64,000 nt of DNA, from positions 96,309,319 through 96,373,318 of the forward strand of contig CP136066.1 in NCBI GenBank assembly GCA_032622095.1, read 5' to 3'. The notes beneath the pieces are model-generated. The model saw only the letters and a program-made list of their open reading frames with translations. It did no database searches and was not told where the DNA came from. The position numbers were made by a program, and so were the translations under genes. Below, one piece after another: positions 12,201 through 21,497 of the stretch. Every line of letters begins with the position of its first letter. The first letter of the stretch is position 1. Source of the DNA: Siphonodentalium dalli. Its lineage: Eukaryota > Mollusca > Scaphopoda > Gadilida > Siphonodentaliidae.

Positions 12201-13114
12201 TTTTCTACAAACGCATCACCACGCGTACCCCTGCTCCCAAAACGCTACACATATCGGTTGAACACAAAACCATAACTAGCAACATTGAGTGAATGGTCAA
12301 CGCAGAAATAATAGCTTTAAACTTTGATGGTCTTCTAATTAGCCCAACTACGTGGGTGGTAATGGCAAGATATTGTCAATCAATCAACAGGATACTTAAA
12401 ACTAACATTGTGCATTGCGTCATAGAATATTCCCGCCGTAAAGTGCCAACTGAAGTAACGTTAATACAATTGGCTACCAATAACCGGTTTGGTAGCAGCA
12501 TGAACATTAGTTTTATATAAAATGTTCTATGTACAGTCTCTTCGGTCTGGTGAAATGGGGTGCTAATATCCCCATTTGTATCTAGTCAAATTTATACCAC
12601 TCGTGATCGTGTGGTTTTAACAACTCACCAAAGGCTCGTGGTTGAAACAAAAAACCCACGCGTGGTGTAAATTTGATTCACCCATGCAGACACAATGGGG
12701 ATATTCTATATATCGATCAGACTAATACTATGACTGACATCGTAATTTTTATCCATAACAATGGTTTCCACGTGCGAAATTTCGTTATTTCAATAATAAA
12801 CATAAGAATAAATTCTATTTTCTTTCACATTGTACTTTGTTGTGAAGCTTTTACAGACTATTATTATTTTTGCACATGTATACCCACCCACCGCGAATGT
12901 CTTGCGTGCCTTTAACGAAGTAACGGGAGTCTTAGCGGACATCTCTATGGTTACAGAAAATTCAAAAACATGAACATTTGGGCTACGAGGGGGGTGATTT
13001 CATACATGTACTATATGCCGTAACGTGGGGGGTATACATACCACAGTCCTTAAACGGAACAGCAGTCCCAGCAATCAAAGTGGCCAGCGACAACGTTAGT
13101 AAGATCGTCCACAT
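3110..13114 (-). CDS. NPC2: NPC2-like gene A (ML-domain lipid-binding protein), last exon missing from window
   Basis: Three exons on the minus strand splice cleanly: 13114-13042 (73 nt), 4987-4886 (102 nt) and 3285-3110 (176 nt), all with GT..AG boundaries and phases 1, 1, 0. The 117 codons encode a hydrophobic signal peptide (WTILLTLSLATLIAG) followed by an NPC2-type ML domain. Five of the six family cysteines are visible: FKDC, the VVPCPSQPC pair, and DACKSGQVVCPI. The signature VYGVIGGVPIPYPSVP is strongly NPC2-like. NPC2 proteins are secreted or lysosomal and bind cholesterol and other lipids; invertebrate paralogues also bind other hydrophobic ligands. An NVT sequon is present. The last exon (VEW..D..G..CF motif plus stop) was not found between 1 and 3109, so it probably lies beyond the left edge, or is lost. 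The gene is divergent to gene B, 11.6 kb away. Family assignment is firm; the ligand is unknown. Confidence 0.88.
3472..3929. mobile_element. R16 TIR element, nonautonomous, in gene A intron 2
   Basis: Perfect or near-perfect terminal inverted repeats of about 22 bp: TTTAGGTTACACTGGTGTAA at 3472 and its complement ending at 3929. Total about 458 bp, with no credible coding sequence. It lies between exons 2 and 3 of gene A. Confidence 0.75.
4886..4987 (-). CDS. NPC2: Gene A exon 2 (ML domain, first part)
   Basis: Acceptor GGGTCAG and donor GTGAGT. Encodes VDGSITTLDVVPCPSQPCQL and then KHGTNVTMTVTFQT, the NPC2 segment with the second and third cysteines and an NVT glycosylation sequon. It is 12 nt shorter than gene B exon 2, the difference lying in the loop around the cysteine pair. 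Enters and leaves in phase 1. Confidence 0.85.
5711..5860. repeat. R15 repeat arm, isolated copy
   Basis: About 150 bp nearly identical to 6341-6487 (CATGAATCTCTA...GGCTAAC.CCCGTAGAGATC...GGGGAATATATTTC). It lies directly left of an R2 MITE, so the R2 copy is flanked by direct copies of this arm. Confidence 0.7.
5860..6329. mobile_element. R2 foldback MITE, full length
   Basis: Bounded by TTAA on both sides, with ends AGGTACTC and GATTGAGTACCT. The left half carries the family block GGCTTCGGGGGTAAA and GATGGATAACTCTAAAATC. The right half belongs to the subtype ending GATATTTGGACAGTCTGATC. Length 470 bp, noncoding. Confidence 0.8.
6341..6853. mobile_element. R15 foldback with a small TIR element in its loop
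   Basis: Left arm 6341-6487 and right arm 6692-6853 are inverted copies (AATATATTTC...CGCG, GTTTTGACAGGGAACC, CCGTAGAGATCATATTCCA). The centre, 6488-6686, has its own inverted ends, TACTTCACTGTAGGTGAA and its complement. That implies a 200-bp element nested in, or forming, the loop. Confidence 0.7.
7110..7820. mobile_element. GC-rich TIR element with 57-58-bp perfect ends
   Basis: Left end 7110-7167 and right end 7764-7820 are perfect inverted copies starting GTGTCGGCGCACACGATCAC. The left end is immediately followed by a partly inverted second copy, so it folds on itself. A 3-bp ATA may be duplicated at the flanks. The perfect ends suggest recent activity. It is inserted near a ~92-bp repeat family (7826-8800). 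No transposase is visible. Confidence 0.78.
7826..8800. repeat. ~92-bp tandem units with one inverted copy
   Basis: Three direct units at about 8505-8800 share ACAAGGGTATGTCC, TTTTTACATGGGTTTAC and CCAGAGTA. Unit starts at about 8533, 8627 and 8718 give a period of 91-94 bp. A complementary copy lies at 7826-7920. The open frame at 8467-8871 is a by-product of the repeats. Confidence 0.7.
9139..10199. mobile_element. R4 TIR element split by an R5 insertion
   Basis: TTAA-bounded, with termini AAGGCATGGGCGGCGTT and AACGCCGCCCGTATCTT. It aligns along its whole length with 28407-28912 apart from a 535-bp insertion (the R5 element plus one 9-bp target copy). Without the insertion it would be about 526 bp. 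Noncoding; lies in intron 1 of gene A. Confidence 0.88.
9218..9743. mobile_element. R5 palindrome-cluster element with 9-bp TSD
   Basis: Flanked by the 9-bp direct repeat TTAAAATAT (9209-9217 and 9744-9752), and the empty site is preserved in the R4 copy at 28407. The 526-bp element starts GGGAAAGGCTATTCTG and ends AGAATAGCCTCAGCC. At both ends it carries clusters of the palindrome TTCTGCCGCTAGCGGCAGAA and variants, about six in all. The middle is single-copy-like and noncoding. A 9-bp duplication with long inverted termini recalls Mutator-like elements, but that is inference. Confidence 0.85.
10200..11010. other. Intron 1 of gene A, no feature seen
   Basis: No gene or well-defined repeat was recognised. 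Around 10560-10610 a fragment reading ATGGGGACCATCGAATCTGATTGAGTA is probably a decayed R2 end. Confidence 0.4.
11014..11330. repeat. R11 dispersed repeat (GTCTGGTCGATAAA family)
   Basis: Begins ATAGTCTGGTCGATAAACTA. Related blocks occur at 44740-44895 (same orientation) and 46640-46915 (opposite orientation). Shared motifs include the TCCATTTTG and ATATCCAAAATC blocks and the CAAGATGGC theme. Open frames on both strands (11047-11325 and 11072-11299) match no family known to me and are treated as chance. Confidence 0.55.
11761..11935. mobile_element. R2 MITE, right half only
   Basis: Starts at ACCACTTGATTTTCGAGTTA and runs to GATTGAGTACCTTTAA. The left half is missing. Confidence 0.7.
12172..12320. 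repeat. Dispersed repeat shared with 46420-46560
   Basis: The block with GCAACATTGAGTGAATGGTC and CACACATACGCAAAACGTAC is present in reverse complement at 46420-46560. Not identified. Confidence 0.55.
12545..12712. repeat. Short inverted repeat around ATGGGGATAT
   Basis: AATATCCCCATTTGTATCTA with GTCAAATTTATACCAC on the left is mirrored by GTGGTGTAAATTTGATTCA and CAATGGGGATATT on the right. Looks like a ~165-bp decayed foldback. Confidence 0.5.
13042..13114 (-). CDS. NPC2: Gene A exon 1 (signal peptide)
   Basis: Starts at the ATG at 13114-13112, preceded by AGCTACC, and ends TGTG before a GTATGT donor. It encodes 24 codons plus one base: an N-terminal signal sequence and the first conserved cysteine (KDC). 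Its length matches gene B exon 1 exactly. The ATG lies about 70 bp downstream of a TATA box. Confidence 0.85.
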
Positions 13115-13182
13115 GGTAGCTGTTCGCGTGTAGAGATTCGGTCGACTCGGTGTGTTCCTCAGATAAGATGTATTTTGATAGT

Positions 13183-13191
13183 ATATATATA
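13183..13191 (-). promoter_or_regulatory. TATA box of gene A
   Basis: The minus strand reads GAGTATATATAC about 70 bp upstream of the gene A ATG. Assuming the usual ~30-bp spacing, the start site would be near 13155-13160 and the 5' leader about 45 nt. Gene B has a TATA element at a similar distance. Confidence 0.55.
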
Positions 13192-13537
13192 CTCGTAGTG
13201 GTGGTATCGCACCATGTGTCCTGTGATGAGACCACCGAGACACGTGGTCGGGTGGCATGATCAGAGATCTAATATATGCCGATGGTATGATATTATACAT
13301 GCAAATGTTGCATGCACCCAACGGGTGTTTTCGAATCCGTGTTCTTCTATGATCGCAAACGACAGGTCACCAAGACCATGTCTTTACATATACAAAAGAG
13401 TTGGACTTGTCTGTTCGCGTCTTTCTCCCAGAACCCTGGACAGATTTCAACCAAATGGTGTGTGGTGGCTCGAGCGGGGTATTCTGGCGGATGGTATAAT
13501 GCCATTAGTTTAAAAAATATGTATTTAAAAGAAATTA

Positions 13538-13712
13538 AAGCCCCATTTAATTTCGAGTCACCGATTATTTTTATTAGTGCCTTGATATACGGTTTTAATA
13601 ACAATATATGCCATAAAATATTATTAAAATACTATCATTCATCAGCATTTCGAACGTCTGTGTCTCAGACGGTGCCCATAGAGTAATAGAGAATAGCTGA
13701 AATCATAAAAAA
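13538..13712. repeat. R13 dispersed repeat, copy 1
   Basis: About 175 bp aligned with 34952-35125. Shared blocks include TCGAGTCACCGATTATTTTT, CGTCTGTGTCTCAGA, GATGCCCATAGAG-like sequence and AATAGCTGAAATCAT. Both copies begin beside ATTAAAG. Noncoding. Confidence 0.7.
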
Positions 13713-14019
13713 AAACTCCATTGCTCATATCACAAACAGGGGAACAGTATTGAACTAAACCTGTATTAATATAATTCGATCTTTTCTTCAGACATCAGAA
13801 CATTTTCGGGGTCTATTCGGTGAACCGATAACGTGTGATATCAATTTTAAACGGTATAACGTATTTAAGAAGTAATAGGGGAAAGTCAAACAAGGGCCGA
13901 AGTCCCGAAGAACTTTCAGAAACAAAGACAAACGTGATTATAACCTACACAAAGTGTCACTGCGCATTGTACCCATAAGCACTAGTAATTGTTTCCTATT
14001 AGGCATTAATTTAATGAGC

Positions 14020-14330
14020 CAAATGGAGAACCAAAAGGAACTATTTGGTTCTATCATGGGAACCACATAGAGAACAAAAATAGGTCAGTTTGGTTCTCCT
14101 CGCAGGAAAAAAATTAGAAACAAGTTTGTTTCCGTGTGGAACCAGAATGTCTGTTTTCTACTCGATTTGGTTCTTTAATTTGGTTCCACGTGGAACCAAA
14201 ACAATGTTTGGTTCTTTATTTTTGGTTCTTCGCGAAGAACCAAAACATGTATATTTGGTTCTTCGTTTGGTTCCAGCCACTGGGAGAAATTATGGAACCA
14301 GATTTGGTTCCCCGGGAAACCAAATTTCTC
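14020..14330. repeat. Palindrome cluster built on TTTGGTTCC
   Basis: A series of perfect palindromes shares a TTTGGTTC outer arm with different centres: TTGGTTCCACGTGGAACCAA, TTGGTTCTTCGCGAAGAACC and TTGGTTCCCCGGGAAACC, plus many single arms. The overlapping open frames here (14090-14483) come from the repetition. Confidence 0.75.
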
Positions 14331-14690
14331 TGTGTGTGCGATGTGTACTTGGATAATAATCGGCGTATTTTGATAGAAGAATATGCTGCATCAAACCAAT
14401 ATCTACCAGAGTTGTCTATCTTACCGACGTTCACCTCTCGTACAGCACGGAATAAAATGCTGTCTGCTATTAAATTAATCTAATAATATTAATATCACCG
14501 AGTTAATGTGCGAACCATGCAACTCGTGTTGTATAACACCTTTTAATTCACTGTTAAGGTGCATGCTTCATCAGTTGTTTCCGTGAAATATGTGAGATAT
14601 AATACTACGGTATAGGCAGACAAAATTGTCCCACGCAAATAATTTATTTGGGAAACTCGTGATGTATGGACCGATTTGAACACTATTCTA

Positions 14691-15187
14691 GCCGAGGCTA
14701 TTCTGCCGCTAGCGGCATAATAAAGTCAGATTTTTATTCTGCCGCTATCGGTAGAATAGCCTGATGGCATGACATTGCTATATTATGCCGCCAGCGGCAC
14801 AATAAGATAATCCCCTTATTCTGCCGCCAGCGGCAGAATAGCCTGTTTGGCTAATCTGCCGCAAATAAAAATATGCGTGATATATACTGTAATATGTCAA
14901 CTCTTCTAACCATCCGTTTGGACACTTGGCAATGGATGGTTTTACTGTCCAGTTTCCAATACTTTGTATTCGTTGCCAGTTCACGTCTGGCCACGGCATC
15001 AAAAACTGCCGCATGAGATTCAAAAGAATAAGTTTTTTGACCGACGTCGAGTGCTATGACGGGTGGATAAGTACAATTTTGGTGACGTCATTTTTGTCGG
15101 CAGAATAACCAAACAGGCTATTCTGCCGCTAGCGGCATAATAAGATTGCAATCTTATTTTGCCGCTAGCAGCAGAATAGCCTTTCCC
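14691..15187. mobile_element. R5 element, copy A (inverted relative to the other two)
   Basis: Starts GCCGAGGCTATTCTGCCG and ends AGAATAGCCTTTCCC, the mirror orientation of 9218-9743. Carries CCGCTAGCGG palindromes at both ends. The right flank TTAATTGTA is not matched on the left, so the duplication is lost or the end is rearranged. Confidence 0.8.
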
Positions 15188-15196
15188 TTAATTGTA

Positions 15197-15687
15197 AGGT
15201 AAAGGCGATTCTGCCGCTAGCGGCAGAATAAGATTGTAATCTTATTATGCCGCTAGCGGCAGAATAGCTGACAAAATGACGTCACAAAAATTGTACTTAT
15301 CCATCATGTCATAGCACGCGACGTCGGTAAAAATGGCGTCGTCCGTGTAAAAGTGCTGTCGGTAGAAGATTATTTTGAATCTCCCCTGTCAGTTTTGTTA
15401 TGTATATTGGAAACGGGACAGTTAAACAATCCAGATCGTCAAGCGCCATGTCACGTGATGTGTCCACACGGATAAAAGAAGAGTTGGCATATTACAGTAT
15501 CACGCATATTTTTGTTTGCGGCAGATTAGCCAAATAGGCTATTCTACCGCTAGCGGCAGAATAAGGGGATTATCTTATTATGCCGCTAGCGGCATAATAG
15601 CCATAACGTGCAATTAGGCTATTCTGCCGCTAGCGGCAGAATACAAATCGGACCATATTATGCCTCTAGTGGCAGAATAGCCTCGGC
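15197..15687. mobile_element. R5 element, copy B with perfect 9-bp TSD
   Basis: Flanked by TTAATTGTA at 15188-15196 and 15688-15696. It starts immediately after copy A, so this copy inserted at that element's edge. 491 bp with terminal clusters of CTGCCGCTAGCGGCAG. Both R5 target duplications begin with TTAA. Confidence 0.87.
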
Positions 15688-15795
15688 TTAATTGTAATGT
15701 ACATAGTCCTTCGTGCATTTGTTTGATAAAATGGCTAGTAGGCCTACTGTAACAGTTTACACAACACATGTTTTAATACGCCGTGCAATACGTCC

Positions 15796-16215
15796 CTGAC
15801 GGATTTATGTCGGAATCCCGGTGGGATTTAGGTCGGAATCCCGGTGGGATTTAGGTCGGGATCCAGGTGGGATTTAGTTCGGGATCCCGGTGGGATTTAG
15901 TGTAGAATTTAGGTCGGGATCCCGGCGGTTTTTATGTCGAATCCCGGTGGGATTTACGATAGGATTTAGGTCGGATCCTGGCCGAATATAAGTCGGAATC
16001 TCGGCGGGATTTAGGCTGGGATATGACCGGGATATAAACGGGATTTTGGGTCTGGATTTTTTGGGATCCCGGCGAGATCCCAACTAAATTCCGCGGGGAT
16101 CCCGGCATAAATCACACCGGGATCCCGACCTAAATCCCACCGGGATTCCGACCTAAATCCCACCGGGATCCCGACCAAAAATCCTGACGGGATCTCGGCG
16201 GAATCGCAGCGGAAT
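15796..16215. repeat. Foldback array of a 20-23-bp GGGATCCCGG unit
   Basis: The left half repeats GGGATTTAGGTCGGGATCCC about eight times. The right half holds the reverse complement (GGGATCCCGACCTAAATCCC). The whole thus forms a large imperfect hairpin of short BamHI-like palindromes. The minus-strand open frame at 15874-16083 is low-complexity and not a gene. Confidence 0.8.
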
Positions 16216-16489
16216 TCCCGGTGATATTTTCTCTGAATTTACCAGAATCGCTGTAACAATCTGTGCTGTGGCATATGTGAATATCGGTAAGATATACAAC
16301 TCTGGTACCAGAGATTGGTACCAAACTTGATTTGACTTGAATATTCAACGGAACGGACCAATTTCTACCATGGAGACTGTTCTAAATATCGGCTGATAGA
16401 AGTTGGGGCAACGAATTAACTATTGTCGGTAACCTCATACGATTTCTTATTAAACAAGACGTATACACTCTTATAACTAATCTGTAGAA

Positions 16490-18190
16490 ACGATTACACA
16501 GCAAATGTGTAAACTCGGTTAATACACATAGCAATGTATGGTTTTACATACAAATACATTGACCAAGGGTCGTTCTACACATAATGTGTATATTTTGTTA
16601 CACACAATAATTATTGTGTAAGAACGTATAGAGCATGCGCATTGCGGTGCCTTCAGTTTCATAATCGCTACATGACGGCCATGTTGTTTGAGTATATTTT
16701 TTGGAATGTAAGTTCAGAATTCCCACATGTGGGTATATTATTAATGATATATTAATTTATTGGCCGTGGCTAGAGTACCGTATACGGCACTTTAGCCGAA
16801 CTGTTAAAGTAGAGTATACGACACTTTAGCGAAACTCTATTCAAACTGCTAAAGTACCGTATACGGCACTTTATCAGTTTGACTAGAGTACCTTAAGCCT
16901 ATATTTTGATTCATATGCCACGCGATTATACAGACATAATTGTGTTTTGAATAATGATTCTTTATTTCGTATATGAATGTGATGGCCAGGACAGCCCTTG
17001 AGCCATGCACAAATCGTTTTGTAATGTTATTTCGTCTATATATAGTCTCTTTCGAGTCCATAATTTACAGTAATACTATAACCAGCCACGTGATTTAGAT
17101 TTTGGAAATGGATCATCCTATACGTGGATTCAAATCCCCAATTATTACGCGCGCCGCGTGTATACTAATGTACAAATTCTTGTTTCGCCTGGGCCCTGCC
17201 ATATCGCTGGGGGTTCTATTTATAGAATGATAATTATTGGGACACATTAAAAGTTGTAGTGCTACCCCGAGGGCGAGCTGTAGTGCGACCGCGAGGCCGA
17301 GCCCGGTAAAAGGCGTAGTTGAGAATTTCAATTTCGTTTATTGGCGTTTACATTGTGTCAATAATGTTGATTTTTGGTTTGTGATCAGCTATGCCAATTA
17401 CATATATAACAGAAATGAAAAAGATTCTATAATTACAATCATGGGTATATATATATATATAATATGATCTTGAGCGGGTGACCATTTCTGACTATGGTTT
17501 TCTTGTCTCGTGTTGTCTGAAAGCGCTCAAATTCCATTGAGCATAGATGTGCACATGGAATCGGCGTTGAATAAATCAGCGCTCGGGCGCTGCTATTGTT
17601 GCACGACGAACGCGCGCATTTGACGTGACAAATTAATGACGTCATGCAAGTAGCGCATAGTTCTACGGTACTTTAGCAGTTTGGCTAAAGTACCGTATAC
17701 GGCACTCTAGCCAGTCCGTAATTTATTTGTTAAGACTTTCATGGCGAATATTGCTCTTATACTCGTTTATATGACTGTTGTAATACGGTAATACTAATAT
17801 TATGTAATCCGCCGCGACCCTGGTTTGTTCAATTAAAACGAAAACTCACACATGACAGAGCAAAATATTATGTACCAGTGTACGCCATGAAAGTTTTAAC
17901 ATACAAATACTATATACCCACAGTTCGGAATACTGAACTTACATTCTTGTCTACGATCTATATGTGTAAGAATCTACACAAAATGTGTACGAGATATGTG
18001 TTGATTTTATGCACACCAGTGTGTATAAATGTGTAGAAATTGACCCATTTATTGTGTAAAAATTGTTACACAATTTGTGTACGTACATAAAACTACACAT
18101 ATATATACTACACGAATATGTTTAAGATCAAACATGAATATTGTTTGTGTAGCAGGGCTACACATTTTGTGTAGAAAACCTACATATTAG
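16490..18190. mobile_element. Large inverted-repeat element with TACACA..TGTGTA clusters
   Basis: The outer arms (16495-16628 and 17945-18185) are filled with palindromes such as CTACACATTTTGTGTAG. Inside them a second inverted block, GAATGTAAGTTCAG (16705) and CTGAACTTACATTC (17933), confirms the symmetry. The centre contains a further repeat-bounded element at 16766-17716. Confidence 0.65.
16766..17716. mobile_element. Element bounded by GTACCGTATACGGCAC palindromes
   Basis: The left end (16766-16890) has three copies and the right end (17660-17716) two copies of TAAAGTACCGTATACGGCAC or its variants. The middle is unique and noncoding as far as I can see. It may be nested in the 16490-18190 element or be its core. 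Confidence 0.65.
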
Positions 18191-18230
18191 TCATAAGAGC
18201 GTATATACACACATTCAACGATTGACGATC

Positions 18231-18312
18231 ATAACCGAAAAGTTTGAAGATAAATTTTCTATAACTGCGGTACGCGCGTTATAGAATTTATCTTCAAACT
18301 TTTCAGTTATAA
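18231..18312. repeat. Long perfect hairpin
   Basis: Arms of about 33-35 bp (GAAAAGTTTGAAGATAAA with its complement) are separated by a 12-bp loop of TGCGGTACGCGC. There are only a few mismatches. More likely a foldback MITE than a microRNA precursor. Confidence 0.65.
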
Positions 18313-18473
18313 CTGCATAACCTTAATCGAAACACGAGTTATTTCTTAAATATTATCGACACACACGTTGAAGCATATTCTATATGACACACACGGTCAT
18401 AGCTTGCCTATACAATATTATCAGCGCATATATATGGAGGTGGTTGGTCACTGAGTAACCGCTTATCTTGCGG

Positions 18474-18770
18474 TCAATAAAATAGCATCTCACTTTTGCG
18501 GGACAGTTTAAACATTGAGGAGATATAAGTTGGACATTCTCCTCTCAGAGCCTTGAATACTATCAGTCCACTTTTGAACTTCACTCTATGTTCAAATGTC
18601 ATTATGTGAAGTAAACAGAGGTCAGTTGTAGTATAATCGCATTTCCGTAAGTTCTGAATATAAGGCGTGCACAAAGTTGCATCACAACTAAAGTGTTCTA
18701 TCTCCATATTTTTATTTTTGTGGGAAATCGGGTTTAAAGTTTTGACACCCCACCCCCGGTTCACATGTTC
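18474..18770 (-). pseudogene. Non-LTR retrotransposon reverse transcriptase, C-terminal fragment
   Basis: The minus-strand frame contains LCLLHIMTFEHRVKFKSGLI and then VFKALRGECPTYISSMF. This matches the conserved segment just after the polymerase domain in jockey/CR1-like LINEs (W....R..FK..LVFKAL.G..P.Y). No catalytic motifs are present, and both ends are cut. A dead fragment. Confidence 0.6.
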
Positions 18771-19204
18771 TGGAATAATTAAAAAAATCGATCAAGTTTT
18801 TTCAAACTCATTTTTGCTTTATCATATTTATGGATTTTGCATATCCAAAGTGGTAGCACCCGAGAGTAATTCATATCGAGCTAATCTCCACTCTGGTCAT
18901 ACCAAACAGAAATGCAGCAATACAGTCCCCCTGTCACACTTGTCTAGCAATTACCATCGCGTATATATAAGTAATCAAATGTAGCATTTTATTTTATTTA
19001 AGGGCTTTGTCAACCCATTTCCTCCAAATTTGATGTAATCAAAATATAGGAGTCTGTTCACTTTGTAATCGCCGTAACCAAGCCCCATGGATGCACAATT
19101 TTAAGAGTATAAGTCATGGTGGATTATCTTAGAAATACAAATTGTGAACTTTATAGCGGCTTCAAATATAATTTTTTTCGAACCCAAATCCAATAACCAC
19201 AAAA

Positions 19205-19300
19205 TAAATTTCTAACGAGAGGTCTGCATCCAGCGTGTATGGTTAAAGACAGTCTAATGCATCATTATCCTAACCAACTGAGCCACTGTTGACCCCAGCC
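19205..19300 (-). mobile_element. tRNA-derived SINE-like fragment
   Basis: On the minus strand GTGGCTCAGTTGGTTAGGAT (box A at 19285-19274) is followed by a decayed box B reading GCTGGATGCAGACC. This is the layout of a tRNA-type polymerase III promoter, but the arms no longer fold as a tRNA. Confidence 0.4.
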
Positions 19301-19304
19301 AAGC

Positions 19305-20130
19305 GTTTAGTTCGGTTCGGTAGGGATACATTTTAGGTCTAATTACAACCCTTCCCCATTGCGCCCAAATCCTGTTCAATGGTTACGAATTTTGGCGTGT
19401 CTGGTTATATCGTAATCTACATGTAGATCAAAATGGTATAAGCGTATTAATGTGCCATATATACCTCTGTTATTTCGGATTGTGTTTTTTTTGGAAAATT
19501 CTTTCAGTTTCTGAATCGTTTTAATGTTGGAGTAAAGACCGCTTAGTTCGTTAATTAATAATATATGTATTTCAGTGCAGCATCGCTACACAGAGTCGTT
19601 AGCGTCTCTGTATAGTAGAGAGTTAACTGTATTATATAGAGAGATAACCCTAGCACAATCGATAACGCTAGCTGAGTGCTTATCCGTCCGCTCTAAAACT
19701 TGGAAAATCGCACCAAAGCTGTCCGTAGATACTACCAAACACATGCATCTAGATTCGCGAGTTTTCCAATTGTTTTCCCTTTACGAGTTTCGGTGGAATT
19801 TTACAAAAGCCTCGACCCAACCCGGGGCGTTCGCGCGCTCTCTGTTTGGGCAGGTTGCTTTCATAGTAGAGCGGTGAAACTTTGGGGCGTACCTAAGGCA
19901 TATTGATGTATGCATTAGCCTTTCTCCTTCATTAACTCCTATTGCATTTGGCGTCAAGACTAAGGGGTTTGAATTAGAGCAATACGTATCACCCTTTAAC
20001 ACCTCATTTTATATTCAAAACCGTCATCGTGTAAACTACTATTCAATAAATGATTTATCTGTAAATTTCTACATGTACATCAAATAAAAATTAATTAATC
20101 AATACCATCAGTTTCCAATAAAGACACAGT
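19305..20130. other. Unassigned stretch
   Basis: An open frame at 19575-19877 (+) has no family resemblance I can name, and a second frame overlaps it. The region ends in an AT-rich tail of the kind LINE copies leave (ATAAAAATTAATTAATCAAT at 20085), but nothing proves it. Confidence 0.3.
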
Positions 20131-20131
20131 C

Positions 20132-20388
20132 TTAAAGGGGTACTGCATGTGCACTAAATCCGGCCATTTATGGGACCATCTACTCAACAGAATATATGCA
20201 ACACAGGTCAATAACTCATTTTCATTATAATTGCCATGTTGTTTGCATCGTTCATAGAGCACATGAGTGTATTTTGCATTAATCCGCGGTTCAAATTAAT
20301 TAATTTGTTGGATATGTTATGTTGAGTATAAAAGGAGATGGTCCCATGGCATGAAAGGCCGAATTTAGTGTACAGTATACTCCTTTAA
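20132..20388. mobile_element. R12 MITE, full length
   Basis: TTAA-bounded, with TIRs AGGGGTACTG..TGCACTAAATCCGGC on the left and CGAATTTAGTGTACAGTATA-type sequence ending TCCTTTAA on the right. The inner inverted block is ATGGGACCATCT. 257 bp. Another copy is split at 26640-28082. Confidence 0.8.
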
Positions 20389-20718
20389 AACCAATCGAGT
20401 TTCATTCAGCATAAGTTTTCATTAATCGAAAAAATTGGTTGAAATCATGGAACTATTTTAATTGGACAATCAACCATTGACCTGTCCATTTACTCGAATA
20501 AATGTATGTTTCCAAACATATCGTACAACGATGAAGTATGTAAACCGCGATAACATGCAAGCTTATTCTCACAATGCATCGAGCATTTCGACTCTTCGTT
20601 GAGCCTTTGTTTGTCCAAATGTTGACAAACTGGTTGAAGCTGGGCTCATCAATCACCTTGTGGATCCAGAATTCAGTGCGCCCGAAGTAATAACACAATT
20701 TCCATGCAACAAACCAAA

Positions 20719-20880
20719 TTCACCTGTATATGGTCACCAACCGTGCGAGATACATTCACCTGTATATGGTCACCAACTGTGCGAGATACATTCACCTGCA
20801 GCTATATGGTCACCAACCGTGCGAGATACATTCACCTGTATATGGTCACCAACCGTGCGAGATACATTCGTTGGCGTATA
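20719..20880. repeat. 36-bp tandem repeat, about 4.5 units
   Basis: The unit reads CACCTGTATATGGTCACCAA then CCGTGCGAGATACATT. One unit carries a short insertion (CAGCTATATGG). It produces open frames in all three forward frames, a repeat artefact. Confidence 0.88.
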
Positions 20881-21497
20881 TCAAAATGTTCAAAAGTTGG
20901 AAATATTTTGCCCGACACTATACATCAGTTGGAAACTTAAAATGGGTTGAAATTGTTCTCATACATCCAGTTTGATTTCCCAACCAGTAATTCGTGGGGA
21001 ATGTGTTGCTTGTATACCAAGAGTCGCATATTGTCCTACTTTTTGTCAAAATTTTGGACTGATATGGCATTCAGTTGGAAACTGGAAGTACCAGTTGGCA
21101 ATTTCCGACCAAGGGGGTTCCAAATGAAATTTCGCCAAATTAATTTGGGAATTATGTCTGGTTAAACGGGAGTGCAGTTTAACAGTTTAAGCTGGATACG
21201 CCCCGTCCACCGGGACTCTACTCCCTGACACACTAGTCATTCACGTCCCGTGAGGTCATACCACACCCCGTCTATCGTTACCCCATTCGTCGGCTGTCCG
21301 ATTGCTCTTATGGACATTATAGTTCTCCAGATATACCAGAATACTTTACCCTTAACGGGACGAACGCACGTTTTGCAAAAATCCAGCCAAAATAGAAAGA
21401 GATTTTTAACAAAGAATTTGTCTGGATCTATCTGGAGAAAAATCTTGAAATTCACATGTCGTCAGCTTCATTGTACATAGAATCTGAGCAATTATTA

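Noticed and set aside
13214-13686. Overlapping forward frames upstream of gene A
   Set aside because: Two frames overlap each other and run through the gene A promoter and the R13 repeat; no domain similarity.
18231-18312. MicroRNA gene
   Set aside because: The stem is too perfect and the loop too short and GC-rich for a typical animal precursor; a foldback is simpler.
19205-19300. Functional tRNA gene
   Set aside because: Box A is good but no cloverleaf or intact T-arm can be drawn.
20700-20880. CRISPR-like array
   Set aside because: Units are directly abutting with no distinct spacers, and the genome is eukaryotic.
20660-20975. Repetitive protein frames at the 36-bp tandem repeat
   Set aside because: A 36-bp period keeps any frame open; all three frames are open here, which argues against coding.
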